Below, piece after piece: positions 1-10,165 of a DNA stretch of 37,371 nt; position 1 is the first letter of the stretch, and each line of letters starts with the position of its first letter. Below the pieces are notes generated by a model. The model ran no database searches, was not told the DNA's origin, and worked only from the letters and a program-made list of their open reading frames with translations. Source of the DNA: Campylobacteraceae bacterium (GTDB lineage: Bacteria > Campylobacterota > Campylobacteria > Campylobacterales > Sulfurospirillaceae); the NCBI GenBank assembly GCA_026988975.1, contig JALSKH010000186.1, positions 1-37,371 on the forward strand. The letters are read 5' to 3'. The translations under genes were made by a program, and so were the position numbers.

Positions 1-2091
1 ATAGACGAAGTTGGGATGGCAAAAACGAAAGATGACAAAGTCAGAATTGCACAGAGGATTTATGAGTTAGCTACGCAAAAACATCATATTGATCCTAGGG
101 ATTTGGTTTTTGATTTGCTGACTTTTACTGTTGGAAGTGGCGATGAGGAGTATTTTACAGCGGCGATTGATGTTATAGAAGCTATAAAAGAGTTCCATCA
201 AATGCACCCTGAAGTGGGATTTGTGCTTGGCGTTTCAAACATCTCTTTTGGTTTAGCAAAAAATGCCAGAGAGTATCTAAACTCAGTATTTTTATATCAT
301 TGTGTGCAAGCAGGGCTTAGCATGGCTATCGTAAATGTCAAAAATACGATTCCAATGCACAAGATAAATGATGAACAGAGAAAAGTTTGTGAAGATTTGC
401 TCTTTAACAATAGAGAAAACGGTGATCCTCTTTTTAAATTTATAGAGTTTTTTGAAGATATAAAAGAGGTAAATCAAGATGAAGAAAATGAAGCATTTGA
501 AAAGCTTAGTGACGAAGAAAAGCTAGCAAAACTGCTCATAGATGGTGACAAAGAGAGGATGATGCCTTTGCTTGAGCGAGTAAAAGATGAGATTGCCCCA
601 GAAGTGATAGTAAATAAAATCTTGATAGATGCCATGAAAGTTGTAGGGGAACTTTTTGGAAGTGGACAGATGCAACTGCCATTTGTCTTGCAGTCCGCTG
701 AAGTGATGAAAGCAAGTGTGGACTATCTAAATCCATATCTTCCAAAGATAGATAAAGAGAGCGAGACGACTCTTGTCATAGGGACTGTTAAGGGAGATGT
801 TCATGATGTAGGTAAAAATCTAGTGGATATCATCCTTTCAAACAATGGTTTTAAAGTCATAAACCTTGGTATAAAGGTAGATATTGATAATTTTATAAAG
901 AGTTATGATGAGCATAAAGCCAATGCTATCGGCATGAGCGGATTGCTTGTAAAGTCCACAAATGTCATGAAAGAGAACTTGGAGAAACTAAAGGCTGCTG
1001 GATTGAAAGTGCCTGTTTTATTGGGTGGTGCAGCTTTGACAGATAACTTTATAGAGGAGTATTGCCGACCTATTTATGATGGACCTATCTACTACTGTAA
1101 AGATGCTTTTGAAGGCATAGAGGCGATGAGCAGAGTGGAGAAGGGCGATTTTAATACAGATTTTGGAAGAGTCAAAGTTGATAAGGAAGTAGTAAAAAAA
1201 GAGAAGAAAAAGGTAAAAATGCCACCATTTGAAGAGATCTCTATGCCAAGCCGTGATATAGAGATCCCAACTCCGCCTTTTTGGGGAAGAAGAGTTTTGG
1301 AAACTGATGTAAAAAAGATAGCATTTGAGTGGATAAATCACAAGATAATGTTCTCAAGAGCTTGGGGATATAGTGGAAAAGGGATGAGCAAAGAGGAGAA
1401 ACAGAAGCAAAGAGATGAGGTTTTGTGGCCACTTTACGAGAGACTAAAAAGAGAGATTTTAGAAAAAGGGTTGTTTGAGCCAACTGTTATCTATGGGTAT
1501 TACCCATGTAGGAGCGATAAAAACAAGCTATATATCTTAGATGAATCAAGAGGATTTTTTACTCAAAATGATGTGAACAAAGAGCCTTTGAAGCCTGAGG
1601 ATATAAAGCATACTTTGGATTTTCCGAGACAAGAAAGAAAGCCTTTTAGGTGTTTGAGTGATTTTTTTGCAAATGAGAGAGATGATATAGTCGCATTTAC
1701 ATGTGTAAGCGCGGGAAGTCGTTTTAGTGAGTATGAAAAAGAGCTTTATGATAAAGGAAATTTTAAAGAGTACCATTTGATTCACGGTATAAGTATCGAG
1801 ATTGCCGAAGCTTTAGCAGAAGTTGTACACAAACAGATAAGGCTAGATTTGGGAATTGCCCAAAATGAGGGACATACTCTAAGAGATGTGCAGATGAGAG
1901 CATATACAGGTTGCAGATACTCCTTTGGATACCCAGCATGTCCGGAACTAAGTGATTCAAAGGTCATATTTGATTTGCTTCGTCCAGAAGAGTTTGGTAT
2001 AGAGTTGAGCGAAAGTTTCCAAATCCACCCAGAACAAAGCACAACAGCGATGGTTTTGCACCATAGAGAGGCTTTGTATTTTAGTATATAA
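1..2091 (+). CDS. metH: Cobalamin-dependent methionine synthase MetH, C-terminal part (5' truncated by window edge)
   Basis: Frame open from base 1 (IDEVGMAKTKDDK...). B12-binding motif GDVHDVGKNLVDIIL...GLKVPVLLGGAAL and C-terminal AdoMet-activation domain (YTGCRYSFGYPACPEL...QIHPEQSTTAMVLHHREA). Confidence 0.96.
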   Translation: MDEVGMAKTKDDKVRIAQRIYELATQKHHIDPRDLVFDLLTFTVGSGDEEYFTAAIDVIEAIKEFHQMHPEVGFVLGVSNISFGLAKNAREYLNSVFLYHCVQAGLSMAIVNVKNTIPMHKINDEQRKVCEDLLFNNRENGDPLFKFIEFFEDIKEVNQDEENEAFEKLSDEEKLAKLLIDGDKERMMPLLERVKDEIAPEVIVNKILIDAMKVVGELFGSGQMQLPFVLQSAEVMKASVDYLNPYLPKIDKESETTLVIGTVKGDVHDVGKNLVDIILSNNGFKVINLGIKVDIDNFIKSYDEHKANAIGMSGLLVKSTNVMKENLEKLKAAGLKVPVLLGGAALTDNFIEEYCRPIYDGPIYYCKDAFEGIEAMSRVEKGDFNTDFGRVKVDKEVVKKEKKKVKMPPFEEISMPSRDIEIPTPPFWGRRVLETDVKKIAFEWINHKIMFSRAWGYSGKGMSKEEKQKQRDEVLWPLYERLKREILEKGLFEPTVIYGYYPCRSDKNKLYILDESRGFFTQNDVNKEPLKPEDIKHTLDFPRQERKPFRCLSDFFANERDDIVAFTCVSAGSRFSEYEKELYDKGNFKEYHLIHGISIEIAEALAEVVHKQIRLDLGIAQNEGHTLRDVQMRAYTGCRYSFGYPACPELSDSKVIFDLLRPEEFGIELSESFQIHPEQSTTAMVLHHREALYFSI

Positions 2092-2103
2092 AAATTTCTG
2101 ATG

Positions 2104-2131
2104 TGTTCCCAAGTTTTTAACCTTGGGAACA
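2104..2131. terminator. Probable bidirectional terminator between convergent metH and eno
   Basis: Perfect 10-bp stem TGTTCCCAAG / CTTGGGAACA with 8-nt loop between convergent genes. Confidence 0.7.
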
Positions 2132-2138
2132 TATGCTT

Positions 2139-3413
2139 CTATTTCCAATAGTATTTGGCGTTGTCTCCTAGTTTATCTTCTATCTCTAAAAGTCTATTGT
2201 ATTTTGCGAGTCTTTCGCTTCTTGAGGATGAACCAGTTTTTAGATGTCCTGTGCCCATGGCTACTGTAAAATCAGCCAAGAATGTGTCACAAGTTTCGCC
2301 TGAACGGTGCGATACAAAAGCTCTCCAGCAGTTTTGTGAGCATAGTTGGACTGCGTCTATTGTTTCACTTAATGAGCCTATCTGATTTAGTTTGATGAGT
2401 GCTGCATTTGCGGTTTGTTCTTTGATGCCTTGTTTTATAAATTTTGTATTTGTTACAAAGATATCATCACCGACTACCTCTATCTTGTTGCCTAACTCTT
2501 TGGTGAATTTTTTAAAACCATCCCAATCTTCCTCGGCAAGTGGGTCTTCCCATAAAATTATAGGGTACTTTTTAACCCACTCTTTTGCCATCTCTATGAG
2601 GTCGTCACTGCTTTTTATGCCAGCACCAGACCATTTTAAGTCATATTTGCCTTTTTTGCCTACGACAAAAGATGTAGCCGCGCTATCTAGCGCTATAGAT
2701 ATATCGACTCCTGGCTTGTAGCCACTTTTTTCTATCGCTTCGATGATGATTTCTATGGCATCTTCATTGCTTGCAAGATTTGGAGCAAATCCTCCCTCAT
2801 CTCCAACTGATGTTGCTAAACCTCTATCTTTTAAGAGTTTTTTCAAGGTGTGAAAAGTTTCAGATACATATCTTAGCCCCTCTTTAAATGTTGGTGCACC
2901 AAAAGGAACTGCCATAAACTCTTGTATATCGACACTATTATCTGCATGCTCACCACCATTTAGGATATTCATGCAAGGAACTGGTATCCTATTTGCTCCA
3001 GCTCCTCCTAGATATTCATATAGTTCAAGATGGTGACTACTTGCAGCTGCTTTTGCAGAAGCCATTGAGACTCCCAAAATGGCATTTGCTCCCAATTTGT
3101 CTTTGTTTGGTGTGCCATCTAGCGAGATTAGAATCTCATCTATCTTGGCTTGTTCTGTTGCATCTATGCCGATGAGCGCAGGAGCTATCAATTCGTTTAC
3201 ATTTTTGACAGCTTTCAAAACACCTTTGCCACCATATCTTTTTTTATCTCCATCTCTAAGTTCACAAGCTTCGTATTCACCTGTACTTGCTCCACTAGGT
3301 ACTGAAGATTTTACTTTTGTGCCATCTTCTAACCCCATAAATACTCTAATAGTAGGGTTTCCTCTAGAATCAAGTATCTCCATAGCTCTTATGCTTTTTA
3401 TCTTACTACTCAT
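2139..3413 (-). CDS. eno: Enolase
   Basis: MSSKIKSIRAMEILDSRGNPTIRV..., SVGDEGGFAPNL, ALIKLNQIGSLSET, SHRSGETCDTFLADF. The track ORF start is over-extended; ATG at 3411-3413 fits the family N-terminus. Confidence 0.97.
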   Translation of the reverse strand: MSSKIKSIRAMEILDSRGNPTIRVFMGLEDGTKVKSSVPSGASTGEYEACELRDGDKKRYGGKGVLKAVKNVNELIAPALIGIDATEQAKIDEILISLDGTPNKDKLGANAILGVSMASAKAAASSHHLELYEYLGGAGANRIPVPCMNILNGGEHADNSVDIQEFMAVPFGAPTFKEGLRYVSETFHTLKKLLKDRGLATSVGDEGGFAPNLASNEDAIEIIIEAIEKSGYKPGVDISIALDSAATSFVVGKKGKYDLKWSGAGIKSSDDLIEMAKEWVKKYPIILWEDPLAEEDWDGFKKFTKELGNKIEVVGDDIFVTNTKFIKQGIKEQTANAALIKLNQIGSLSETIDAVQLCSQNCWRAFVSHRSGETCDTFLADFTVAMGTGHLKTGSSSRSERLAKYNRLLEIEDKLGDNAKYYWK

Positions 3414-3505
3414 CTCGTCTTCCTTGTGATAATTTTTCATATTATAGCACTTGTAAGAAAAATTTAAATATAATTTCATTCCAAAAACAAAACTTAGGAG
3501 AAAAA

Positions 3506-5488
3506 ATGAAGAGTCCAAAAGGATTTCGTGGGAAATACTTTTCACTTGCAGCCATACTTGCCATAAGTACAACTGTAACTCTAGCTAGTTCAACTACTAG
3601 CATAGAAGATTCAGCTCTACATGTACAAAAGCAAGATGAGTATGCTGTAAGCGAAGAGGAGACGCCCACACTAGAGGAGGCACCAGTTGTCTTAATCTCA
3701 AAAAAGATTAAGACTAAAAAATCAAAAATATACTCTGCTTCAAAGAGTATAGTAAGCTCTACAAATGTGACTGACAATGTCAGTATCATCACTTCAGATG
3801 AGATAAAACTTCAAGGATATACCAGCGTTACAGAGGCTTTAAAATCACTGCCCGGAATCAGCATAACTTCATATGGAGGAGTTGGAAAATTAACTTCGAT
3901 TTTCTTACAAGGATACTCAAACAAATACCTTTTAGTATTAGTTGATGGCATAAGATACAACGATCCGACAAATACCTCAGGCGCAGACTTGAGCAATATA
4001 TTAGTTGACGATATAGACAAAATAGAAGTCATAAAAGGTGCTCAAAGTGGAGTCTGGGGAGCTGACGCGGCAGCTGGAGTTATAAACATCATAACCAAAA
4101 AAGCAAAACCAGGCACTCATGCTAAAATCAATACAGAAGTGGGAAGTTACGGATATAGAAGCTTGGCAACATCATTGTCAAAAAGGACGAGAAAATATAA
4201 TCTAATGCTTCAAGTACTTAGAACTACGCAAGATGGCTTTACGGCTCAAGCTCCAAAACATGCTGATTTGGGTAACTATGAGAGAGACCCATACAGAAAT
4301 ACAACAGTAAATCTAAATGGTGGGTACTGGTTAAATGCTCACAGCCATATAGAACTAGGCTATAACGATGTGAACTCTTTGACGCATTATGATCAAGGAT
4401 TTAATAATCCAAACTCAGCAGGAAGAGCTGATTATAGAGGGAAAAGCGGATATATAAAGTATAAATATTTTATCAAGAGACACCAGATAGAGGCTACAAT
4501 TTCGCAGAGCTATTTTCACAATAAACAACTAGATGCGACATATGGTATAAATGACTCTATCGGCAAGATACCATCTTTGGAGATAAAAGATACCCTGAGA
4601 TACGGTTCTAAAAATTCATTGGTTTATGGTATAAATTATGAAAAGAGAAAAGTTTATTATACTCAAGTAGGAAGCACAGAAAAAAGAGAAGATGATACAA
4701 ATAAAGCTCTGTTTTTAAACAATATCTATCATTTTAATAAATTAGTCTTTTTGCAAGCACTTAGATATGACTATTTTAGCGGTTTTGACAATAAGCTTAC
4801 AGGAAAATTGGGTCTAAAATATAACATAAACCAAAATTTTAATATATATGCAAATATAGGAACAGCCTATAAAACGCCAAATATGATGGATATGATAAAT
4901 ATCTGGGGATTGAGTAATTTTAATCTAAAACCCGAAAAAATCCTTAGTTACAATGTGGGTTTTAACTACCTTGGGTTGGGTATAAATCTCTTTAGAAATG
5001 AGATTAAAGATATGATAGTTTGGAACAATGCTCCATGGCCGACTCCTGGTCAAAATATAAATATAGATGGAACTTCGGTTTTAAAAGGCGTTGAGATATC
5101 TTATCAAAAGGTTTTCTTTGATAAGCTGCTGTTTGGCCTAAATTATACATATATCGATGCTAAAGATAAGGACAGCAAAAGACTCACAAGAAGACCTAGA
5201 TATCAGTTTGGTATAAATACAACTTATGCATTTACAAAAGATTTTACGATAAGTGCTGATGGAACATATATAGGCTCAAGATTGGATCAGGATTTTTCTA
5301 CATGGCCCGCTAGCTATGTCGATACAGGCAGGTATTTTGTGCTAAATTCTAAGGTAAATTACAAAATAAATAAAACTTGGGGTGTTTATGCAAAAGTGGA
5401 CAATCTGTTTGACAGAGAGTATCAGAGTGTTTATGGATATGCCACCAAGCGAAGAAGTTTTTATATAGGAGTTAATGCTAAGTTTTGA
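3506..5488 (+). CDS. TonB-dependent outer-membrane receptor, BtuB/siderophore-receptor type
   Basis: Signal-like N-terminus, plug domain (VTEALKSLPGISI...IEVIKGAQSGVWGADAAAGVINIITKK), C-terminal beta-barrel ending in F. Shine-Dalgarno aggag upstream. Confidence 0.9.
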   Translation: MKSPKGFRGKYFSLAAILAISTTVTLASSTTSIEDSALHVQKQDEYAVSEEETPTLEEAPVVLISKKIKTKKSKIYSASKSIVSSTNVTDNVSIITSDEIKLQGYTSVTEALKSLPGISITSYGGVGKLTSIFLQGYSNKYLLVLVDGIRYNDPTNTSGADLSNILVDDIDKIEVIKGAQSGVWGADAAAGVINIITKKAKPGTHAKINTEVGSYGYRSLATSLSKRTRKYNLMLQVLRTTQDGFTAQAPKHADLGNYERDPYRNTTVNLNGGYWLNAHSHIELGYNDVNSLTHYDQGFNNPNSAGRADYRGKSGYIKYKYFIKRHQIEATISQSYFHNKQLDATYGINDSIGKIPSLEIKDTLRYGSKNSLVYGINYEKRKVYYTQVGSTEKREDDTNKALFLNNIYHFNKLVFLQALRYDYFSGFDNKLTGKLGLKYNINQNFNIYANIGTAYKTPNMMDMINIWGLSNFNLKPEKILSYNVGFNYLGLGINLFRNEIKDMIVWNNAPWPTPGQNINIDGTSVLKGVEISYQKVFFDKLLFGLNYTYIDAKDKDSKRLTRRPRYQFGINTTYAFTKDFTISADGTYIGSRLDQDFSTWPASYVDTGRYFVLNSKVNYKINKTWGVYAKVDNLFDREYQSVYGYATKRRSFYIGVNAKF

Positions 5489-6054
5489 GAACTCTATATG
5501 TACGAAGTTATCTATACTATAAATTCTTAAATTCCCTATTTTTGGGGCTTAGCGTAGGGAGTATATTTGTTTTATATACTCCCTTGAAACCTTCTATGTT
5601 TTCTATAGGGGGCATTTTTTTGGCACTAGGGATGTTGGTCGTGGCTAAATTTTACGATAAGATCATGAACTTATCGTCTTTCTTTTATATCACTCTGTTT
5701 GTTGAATTCATAGTTTTAGGATTTGTTCTTGTTTTTTTAATTCTAAACTACTCTTATATGAGCGCCCTTTTAGTCTATCTTGGGTATCAGCTTACTTTTA
5801 TGTTTGGCAGCTACTTAGTAAGAATGGAAACCATAGCACTTGGCAGGACGCAACTCATCTCTTTTGCAGATATCATGAAGCAAAAGGGATATCTAGTAGG
5901 GTTAGTGCTATCTTATCTCTTTTATAAAACGCTGTCTTACCTTGGAGTAAGTGATAAGCAGACCCAAGTTTATGATCTTCATATTGGGCTTTTTGTGTTA
6001 GAGATAGTAATCATAATTTTTATTTTTAGATCTTTTTCTAAAAATGTGAGTTAA
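5485..6054 (+). CDS. Hypothetical multi-pass membrane protein, translationally coupled to the receptor
   Basis: 189-aa hydrophobic ORF with a TTG start overlapping the receptor stop codon by 4 nt. Confidence 0.65.
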   Translation: MRTLYVRSYLYYKFLNSLFLGLSVGSIFVLYTPLKPSMFSIGGIFLALGMLVVAKFYDKIMNLSSFFYITLFVEFIVLGFVLVFLILNYSYMSALLVYLGYQLTFMFGSYLVRMETIALGRTQLISFADIMKQKGYLVGLVLSYLFYKTLSYLGVSDKQTQVYDLHIGLFVLEIVIIIFIFRSFSKNVS

Positions 6055-6708
6055 GTACTTTTCTAGTATCAAAACTATCAGCCATGCTATCTCCATTGTG
6101 ACTATTGAGTGGCTTAGAAAATGGTCTCCTATGAACATTTTGTATAGTGACATACTCCAGCCAACAAACATGGCGAGTGCTAAAGCTCTTTTTCTGTTTT
6201 TTCTTGATTTAAATAGAAAAAATAGAGACAAGAGTGCAAATCCTCCACTTGCATGACCTGCTGGCCAGCATTTGATCTTTTTGTTTTGTTTGAAATCTTT
6301 TGGATATGAGTCTAAAACTTTTATATCGGGATAGACTCCTCCAAAATGCTCTATATTTTTTGGGCATGGAGTGTTTGTTGTTGCTTTTAAACTACCTACA
6401 ATCACAGGGATCAATATAGCGGACAATACAACTAAAATCAAACCTTTTTTATACTCTTGGATAACTCTCTTTTTTCTAAAAAACAGAAGACTAAAGAGAA
6501 TGCAAACAGCAAAAATGATCAGTAGTTTTTTAATTCCATTGTAAAATATAAATTTTAAAATCGGTTCATTTCTATCTATCAGCCATTTGTGTGTTTCAAA
6601 ATTGTAAAAATGATTTTGAAGAGATATATCTACATTTGTGTATTCGAAAAAGAGTATGGTTGCTATTAGCAGGATGATTGTTAAAAATATTTGTCTATTT
6701 AGTGACAT
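5998..6708 (-). CDS. PAP2-superfamily membrane phosphatase
   Basis: PAP2 motifs [29 protein letters not shown], plus TM segments. Confidence 0.88.
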   Translation of the reverse strand: MSLNRQIFLTIILLIATILFFEYTNVDISLQNHFYNFETHKWLIDRNEPILKFIFYNGIKKLLIIFAVCILFSLLFFRKKRVIQEYKKGLILVVLSAILIPVIVGSLKATTNTPCPKNIEHFGGVYPDIKVLDSYPKDFKQNKKIKCWPAGHASGGFALLSLFFLFKSRKNRKRALALAMFVGWSMSLYKMFIGDHFLSHSIVTMEIAWLIVLILEKYLTHIFRKRSKNKNYDYYL

Positions 6709-7309
6709 TTTTCTTCTTCTGTTTTAGATAGTATATGATGGCAAGTAGGACTATTATTGCAAATAATACAAGAGTGATGATATGCAGATATTTTTTTATG
6801 GTATCAGGATTTTCTCCTATGAAGTACCCTAGTAGTACCAAGATGGTGACCCAAATGCCTGCACCTAAGGCAGTATAGAGTGTAAAAATTTTGATATTCA
6901 TTTTTCCTAATCCAGCCGGAAGTGAGATATACTGTCTGATACCTGGAATCAATCTTCCTATGAAAGTTGAGATGCTACCATATTTTTGAAAAAAATCCTC
7001 CACTTTTTGTAGTTTTTTTTCATTCATAAAAAAGTATTTCCCAAACCTTAGTATAAGAGTACGACCGAGTTTAAGTGCAAGATAGTAGTTAAATAGTGCG
7101 CCCAAAATACCGCCCGCTATACCCATAAAGATAGCGATATATAGATTCATATCCCCTTTTGATGCGAGATATCCAGCGGGAATCATCACTACTTCGCTAG
7201 GAAAAGGAAAAAACGAACTCTCCAAAAACATCATAATAACGATACCAATATATCCCAAATCTCCAACAGTACTTACGATAGAATTTATAACATCAGCTAG
7301 CATTTTCAA
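6695..7309 (-). CDS. DedA-family membrane protein (SNARE-associated/VTT domain)
   Basis: [23 protein letters not shown]...[20 protein letters not shown] is typical DedA. Confidence 0.92.
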   Translation of the reverse strand: MKMLADVINSIVSTVGDLGYIGIVIMMFLESSFFPFPSEVVMIPAGYLASKGDMNLYIAIFMGIAGGILGALFNYYLALKLGRTLILRFGKYFFMNEKKLQKVEDFFQKYGSISTFIGRLIPGIRQYISLPAGLGKMNIKIFTLYTALGAGIWVTILVLLGYFIGENPDTIKKYLHIITLVLFAIIVLLAIIYYLKQKKKNVTK

Positions 7310-7341
7310 CCTTTAAAAAGTGAAATTTTAGCATAAAAAAC

Positions 7342-8127
7342 TTAGTTTAAGGTCTCTGTTATGGCTTCTACCGATCTATCGCTCATGTCAAGTCCAAGAT
7401 GACCACTTCCTTTGACTTTTACTAACTCTACATTTAATCCTTTTGCTTTTGCAAGTTTGTAAAATCGTTTTGTCATGTATGGCTTAGAGATTTTATCTTT
7501 TGTTCCATATGTGAGTACTATTTTTGTAGTTTTAGGGATTTTATCGATATAGTCAATCGCAGATATCAATCCTTTGGATGGATTTTTTTTGTGTATATTA
7601 TAGACGCCCCCAGCACAAAATAGATTTGTGATGAGTCCAGGTTTTAATCCAGCCAGTGTGGCTCCCATCATAGCACCTGCTGAATGTCCTATATAATTCA
7701 ATTTTTTAGCATGATATTTTTTTTTGAATGCCTGGAGCACAGTTGATAAAAAAAGCAGATATTTTTCACTGGCAGCCTGCGGTTTTGTTTTGCCGAGATG
7801 ACTTAGTGCTTTAAAATGATTTGTAGATGAGCCGGAGTATCCGGGCAGGGCAATAGCCACAGTTGTTATATCTGTTTGAAGTGCCAAATCCTCAGCAAAA
7901 GGAGCGTATCTACCCAGAGTATTTGTGCCAGCTTTCCAAGTTCCGTGTATGATGATATTCAAAGAGTCCTTGTTTTCTGTTTTTGAAACATAAAATTGCA
8001 AACACTCTCCACCTGCAAATATATAGTTTTTGTCTTTTTTGGAACATTCTGATTTGGTTATATTTAATGCAAAAGATGCACTAAAAAAAACAGATATTAA
8101 AATAAAAACAGATAATAATCTTTTCAT
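7342..8127 (-). CDS. Secreted/periplasmic alpha/beta hydrolase
   Basis: Signal peptide (MKRLLSVFILISVFFSASFA), GHSAGAMMG nucleophile elbow, C-terminal GSGHLGLD His. Confidence 0.75.
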   Translation of the reverse strand: MKRLLSVFILISVFFSASFALNITKSECSKKDKNYIFAGGECLQFYVSKTENKDSLNIIIHGTWKAGTNTLGRYAPFAEDLALQTDITTVAIALPGYSGSSTNHFKALSHLGKTKPQAASEKYLLFLSTVLQAFKKKYHAKKLNYIGHSAGAMMGATLAGLKPGLITNLFCAGGVYNIHKKNPSKGLISAIDYIDKIPKTTKIVLTYGTKDKISKPYMTKRFYKLAKAKGLNVELVKVKGSGHLGLDMSDRSVEAITETLN

Positions 8128-8182
8128 ATTTGTTGTCCTTTTTCGATCATTGTACAGAACAAAATCAAATATGTCAATATCC

Positions 8183-8653
8183 CTATAGTGCTCCTAGCGT
8201 TCGTTCAAAATCTCCAGCTATCTCTTGGCTTGCTTCTTTTGTGTCTGATGTTGTTACATCTATCCAGTGTATGAAAAGAGTACCATCTTGCACATCCATG
8301 GTGATAGTTCCAGGTGTTAGAGTTATACTGTTTGCTAGCATAAGTTTTTTGTAATCCTCTTGTAAGTTAGTTTTTATCGCCACTATGCCAGGATTTATAG
8401 GTAGTTTTGGATCTATGACCCTTTTTGCAACATCCCAGTTTGATAAAACTAAATTTTTCATAAAAACAACAAGATAGATGATATAAGCAATCGGTCTAAA
8501 TCTAAAACTATCGCTACTCGGGTAACTTTTGACATATATCAAGGCTATGACAAATGAGACGGCAAATCCTGTTATCAGCTCTTGTGAGTTAAAACTCATA
8601 GTCAGACCAACCCAAATCAAAAATAAAAAAAGCGTCCAAAATATAAATCTCAT
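8183..8653 (-). CDS. MnhE/MrpE-like antiporter subunit (MbxA/MbhA-like)
   Basis: MRFIFWTLFLFLIWVGLTM... and NSITLTPGTITMDVQDGTLFIHWIDV are hallmarks of MnhE. 4-nt overlap with upstream gene. Confidence 0.88.
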   Translation of the reverse strand: MRFIFWTLFLFLIWVGLTMSFNSQELITGFAVSFVIALIYVKSYPSSDSFRFRPIAYIIYLVVFMKNLVLSNWDVAKRVIDPKLPINPGIVAIKTNLQEDYKKLMLANSITLTPGTITMDVQDGTLFIHWIDVTTSDTKEASQEIAGDFERTLGAL

Positions 8654-9048
8654 GATATATCCTTCCTGTTTTTTGGCATATACAGAAAATTATTTGAGTC
8701 TCTGTCGGCATGTATGCACTCATTGTTTAGCTTCAAAGAACTAGGCGGACATACATCGGTACATAGGGAACACCAGCAACATCTTCCATAATCTATTCTG
8801 GGTACACATCCGCTACCATTTTTTGGATTGTACTCTCTATCTGGGTGAACCATGTCTATCGCTTCATTCATGCACACCTCTTGGCAATTTGCACAACCTA
8901 TGCAGGATTCTAAATCATTTATGTGAAAGCCTCTATATCCTCTAGGAATCTCTTTTTTGACTTCAGGGTAAGTGATAGTTCTAGGGTGCTCAAAAAGAGT
9001 TCCTATCGCACTTAATGGTGATAAAACACCTTTTACATCTATTGCCAT
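8650..9048 (-). CDS. NuoI-like 2x[4Fe-4S] ferredoxin subunit (MbxN/MbhN-like)
   Basis: Two cluster motifs: CIGCANCQEVC and CCWCSLCTDVCP. Confidence 0.92.
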   Translation of the reverse strand: MAIDVKGVLSPLSAIGTLFEHPRTITYPEVKKEIPRGYRGFHINDLESCIGCANCQEVCMNEAIDMVHPDREYNPKNGSGCVPRIDYGRCCWCSLCTDVCPPSSLKLNNECIHADRDSNNFLYMPKNRKDIS

Positions 9049-9052
9049 TTTG

Positions 9053-10165
9053 TTACCTCTCTATCTCTGGTGGACATATGCCCAGTGAATTCATAGTCAT
9101 TGCGACATCTGCAAGTTGGGAATCAACAAGTAGTTTTTCAAGAAGTGTATACGCATGCACCAAAGACGGTCCTCGCACCTGCATTCTTCTTATCTTTTCG
9201 CTTCCATCGCCTGCCATATAGTAGCTCATAGCTCCTCTAGCACTCTCAGTTTGCACATAAGTATCGTCAGCAGGCAGCTTAAATTTTCTATGTTTTGGAA
9301 TTTTTTGTAGTATTTCACCATCTTTTGGCATCTGTTTTATTATCTGCCTCAAAATTCTTATGGATTGTAACATTTCATCTCTTCTAACCAAAGCCCTAGC
9401 ATAAACATCGCCCTCAGTTCTGGTTGGTATATCGAACTCTAACTGATCATATTTGAGATAAGGCATATCTCTTCTTACATCTCTTTTGATGCCACAAGCC
9501 CTTAGTGTTTGACCTACATATCCATTTTTAAGTGCTTCATCTGCATTTACAACTCCAACTCCTATGGCTCTGGATTTAAATATAGTATTATCAAAAAATG
9601 TGTTATTATATACAGTTATTCTCTTCTCATAATAATTCATCAAATCGGACAGCTTATCTAAAAATCCATCAGGAATGTCTCTTCTAACACCACCAGGAAA
9701 AGCGTACATGTGATAAACTCTGCCACCTGTTAGCTCCTCAAAAAGATCAAGCATATAGTCTCTGTCGCAAACAGACCATTGAGGAATCAATCCTAAACCA
9801 ATGGAGCCTGCTTGCCCACCCATCCATAAAAATTGAGTAGCCAATCTTTGCATCTCTAAAATCATCGTTCTTATGTATTTTGCTTTTTCACTTATCTCTA
9901 AGCCTGTTAGATTTTCAACTGCTCTGGCAAAATTTTCTTCATTTGGATCGGGCTCTGGTACGCAGATTCGGCAAACTATAGTAAAAGCCTGTACAACTGT
10001 TCTTCTCTCCACTAGCTTTTCAAATCCTCTGTGAAGATACCCTACATGAGTTTGCGCTCTTTTGATGGTTTCTCCAAGCAGATCAAGCTCTACACTCATA
10101 TTTCCTGTGATTCCAGGATGTTGAGGTCCATGAAATATTTTGATTGTATTTTTTAGATCACTCAT
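9053..10165 (-). CDS. NuoD/group 4 hydrogenase large-subunit-like protein with altered L1/L2 motifs (MbxL-like)
   Basis: HGPQHPG, HVGYLHRGFEKL, FPGGVRRDIP. L1 reads RICVPE and the C-terminus reads GICPPEIER. ATG at 10163-10165 (MSDLKN) overlaps the upstream stop; the longer track ORF start (10210) is less likely. Confidence 0.92.
   Translation of the reverse strand: MSDLKNTIKIFHGPQHPGITGNMSVELDLLGETIKRAQTHVGYLHRGFEKLVERRTVVQAFTIVCRICVPEPDPNEENFARAVENLTGLEISEKAKYIRTMILEMQRLATQFLWMGGQAGSIGLGLIPQWSVCDRDYMLDLFEELTGGRVYHMYAFPGGVRRDIPDGFLDKLSDLMNYYEKRITVYNNTFFDNTIFKSRAIGVGVVNADEALKNGYVGQTLRACGIKRDVRRDMPYLKYDQLEFDIPTRTEGDVYARALVRRDEMLQSIRILRQIIKQMPKDGEILQKIPKHRKFKLPADDTYVQTESARGAMSYYMAGDGSEKIRRMQVRGPSLVHAYTLLEKLLVDSQLADVAMTMNSLGICPPEIER

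Noticed and set aside
292-2148. Several antisense ORFs (292-477, 536-745, 1018-1341, 1241-1483, 1546-1785, 1782-2132 and similar)
   Set aside because: They lie opposite the conserved metH frame with no recognisable domains or plausible RBS; spurious.
2155-3429. Plus-strand ORFs opposite eno
   Set aside because: Low-complexity shadow ORFs of a highly conserved gene.
3414-3505. Cobalamin riboswitch between eno and the TonB receptor
   Set aside because: The ~92-nt region is too short for a cobalamin riboswitch and shows no recognisable B12-box motif.
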